Assembly (NCBI GenBank): GCA_025997655.1
Contig: BNUW01000062.1
Location: 1 to 13,653 of the forward strand
Source: Spirochaetia bacterium
Lineage (GTDB): Bacteria > Spirochaetota > Spirochaetia > Treponematales > Breznakiellaceae
Direction: 5' to 3'
DNA length: 13,653 nt
Position 1 is the first letter of the stretch. Each line of letters opens with the position of its first letter. This document shows, one piece after another, positions 12,850-13,653 of the stretch. The notes beneath the pieces were generated by a model, which saw only the letters and a program-made list of their open reading frames with translations, was not told where the DNA came from and did no database searches. Position numbers and translations under genes: made by a program.

Positions 12850-13653
12850 GTCCCCGGTGTCAAGGAGCATCGCCGCAACAAAGGCCGTGGTTAACCCGGT
12901 AAATACCGTAAGCCCGAATATATGAACCGGCACAAAGGCGCTCAGGGCCAGCGCCCCGAATGACAGGGCGGTGGTGACGAAGGAGAGTCCTATCGCGGAG
13001 ACGGTAAGAACGCGGTGCTCTTCACCGCCGGCCTTGCCGCCTTCTGTTATGTAAAACATATAATCCAGGCCGAGGCCGAAAACCAGCGCCAGGCCGGTCA
13101 CCGAAAAAAAGCCCAGGGGGATATTGCAGCAGGCAAGGACCGTTACCGTGACCAGGGCGATCAGAAAGGGGACGGCGCAGATACGGAAAGCTTGTCTCCA
13201 TGAATAGAAAACCTTGGTGAGTATGACGATGAGTACGTAGGCAATGGCAAAGATGAACAGCATGATCCGGGTCAGGGCGTCCAGTTCGCCGCCGATACCC
13301 TTAACCTTGTTCATAAAAAACACTCCGGGAAGCTCCGCAGCAATAGTGCGGAAGGGAGCTTCATCCTGCGTATGCAGAGGGAGTACGCAGGAATAGTAAG
13401 CGTTATCAATCCAGAGATTGGAGATACGTTCCCGCAGGTACGGGGGAAGTCCCTCACCGGGGAGCACGTAATGGCCCTGTGCTGCGGCAAAGTCCGCGCT
13501 GAATCCGGCGGCGTCTTCCGGAGGAAACCCGAGGCAGGAAAACTGTGCATCCGCCAGGGGGAGCAGTAATCCTGCCGCTTCGTAGCTTTGCTGCTGGGTC
13601 TGTATCGAGGGCACAAAGAGGGATGCGGCGGCGAACTGGACGCCCTGACCCGG
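12265..13653 (-). CDS. MMPL/RND exporter (C-terminal half) fused to a DUF3261-like lipoprotein; partial
   Basis: An open frame without stop from the right edge to 12265, 462 residues visible. The first part is the end of a COG4258-type predicted exporter: an extracytoplasmic loop (about 1-125), then membrane segments near residues 130-145, 155-175, 182-197, 215-240 and 245-263, with the MMPL acidic motif FGLGLDYMFYI (about 192-202). With no stop it continues at residue 269 (ATG at 12849) into MKRNLCGG, a hydrophobic segment and the lipobox LVSC (Cys at residue 295), then a roughly 165-residue domain (VYVTDRAKYVLLPP, SFDAAGISFISSVFPP, YIAADFQFCFYRVDALVPAL, RMRTIYSGKKRIIEI) that fits DUF3261, known to me as a separate lipoprotein in aryl polyene clusters. 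An internal start at 12849 would give a complete 194-residue lipoprotein, but only GGGG precedes it. Role: likely export of the pigment or its precursor. Confidence 0.78.
   Translation of the reverse strand, partial: PGQGVQFAAASLFVPSIQTQQQSYEAAGLLLPLADAQFSCLGFPPEDAAGFSADFAAAQGHYVLPGEGLPPYLRERISNLWIDNAYYSCVLPLHTQDEAPFRTIAAELPGVFFMNKVKGIGGELDALTRIMLFIFAIAYVLIVILTKVFYSWRQAFRICAVPFLIALVTVTVLACCNIPLGFFSVTGLALVFGLGLDYMFYITEGGKAGGEEHRVLTVSAIGLSFVTTALSFGALALSAFVPVHIFGLTVFTGLTTAFVAAMLLDTGDMKRNLCGGALKRFVFALPLFILCLVSCATNHDSSPFSPVYVTDRAKYVLLPPSNIETPLDMAQQITGRYGEQEFLLDAWVKADEGEIMIALFNALGADMAQLSFDAAGISFISSVFPPTLKPEYIAADFQFCFYRVDALVPALKASGLTLIATPRMRTIYSGKKRIIEILKTRETVQYTNFLRDYSYTLRGGNF

Noticed and set aside
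1..13653. tRNA or rRNA genes
   Set aside because: I saw no cloverleaf-like stretch or rRNA signature on either strand by eye; a covariance search was not possible here.

Overview
The window looks like a chromosomal segment of a spirochaete, most likely a Treponema of the insect-gut type. This is inferred from protein character, the operon order murG - cvpA - holB-like - PAS histidine kinase - sigma54 response regulator (which I recall, unverified, as resembling the T. pallidum murG-to-atoS/atoC neighbourhood), and a high density of palindromic repeats. No 16S or other marker is present, so the genus is not proven.

Layout from left to right. Positions 1-310 hold the likely N-terminal stub of a transposase running off the left edge and its upstream region. 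Positions 311-1665 hold a small membrane-anchored proline-rich protein (-), a short J-domain protein (+) and an LpoB-like lipoprotein (-). The J-domain and lipoprotein genes converge and share a TTAA that is the stop codon on both strands. Positions 1666-2144 carry no gene: they hold the lipoprotein promoter and two long palindromic elements. Positions 2145-7984 are one minus-strand operon, murG > cvpA > holB-like > small repeat-derived ORF > PAS histidine kinase > NtrC-type regulator, in which every junction overlaps by 4 to 11 bases. Positions 7985-8160 are a divergent promoter region, followed by a plus-strand outer-membrane beta-barrel protein (8161-9261). From 9251 to the right edge runs a minus-strand aryl polyene/flexirubin-type cluster: MMPL exporter (partial) fused to a DUF3261-like lipoprotein > ketoacyl synthase > ApeP-type dehydratase > FabG-type reductase > aromatic amino acid ammonia-lyase. 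The lyase stops about 25 residues after its MIO triad, at the point where the beta-barrel gene converges on it.

Working together: murG, cvpA, lpoB-like and the exporter are envelope functions. The polyketide cluster would make an aryl polyene pigment for the outer membrane, with the lyase giving an aryl-acrylate starter, the KS/KR/DH extending the polyene, and the exporter plus DUF3261 lipoprotein moving it outward. The kinase/regulator pair would drive sigma54 promoters located elsewhere.

The most unusual signal is the palindromes. Two copies of one roughly 140-160 bp palindromic element (1750-1912 and 4804-4944) and a second roughly 175 bp palindrome of different sequence (2034-2208) touch coding genes: one seems to supply the C-terminal tail of the regulator, another a bridge ORF that abuts the kinase start. 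Smaller perfect palindromes sit in frame inside the holB-like gene, including two tandem units whose differences are all synonymous and also preserve pairing. This resembles the in-frame palindromic elements known from Rickettsia, but I do not recognise the sequences.
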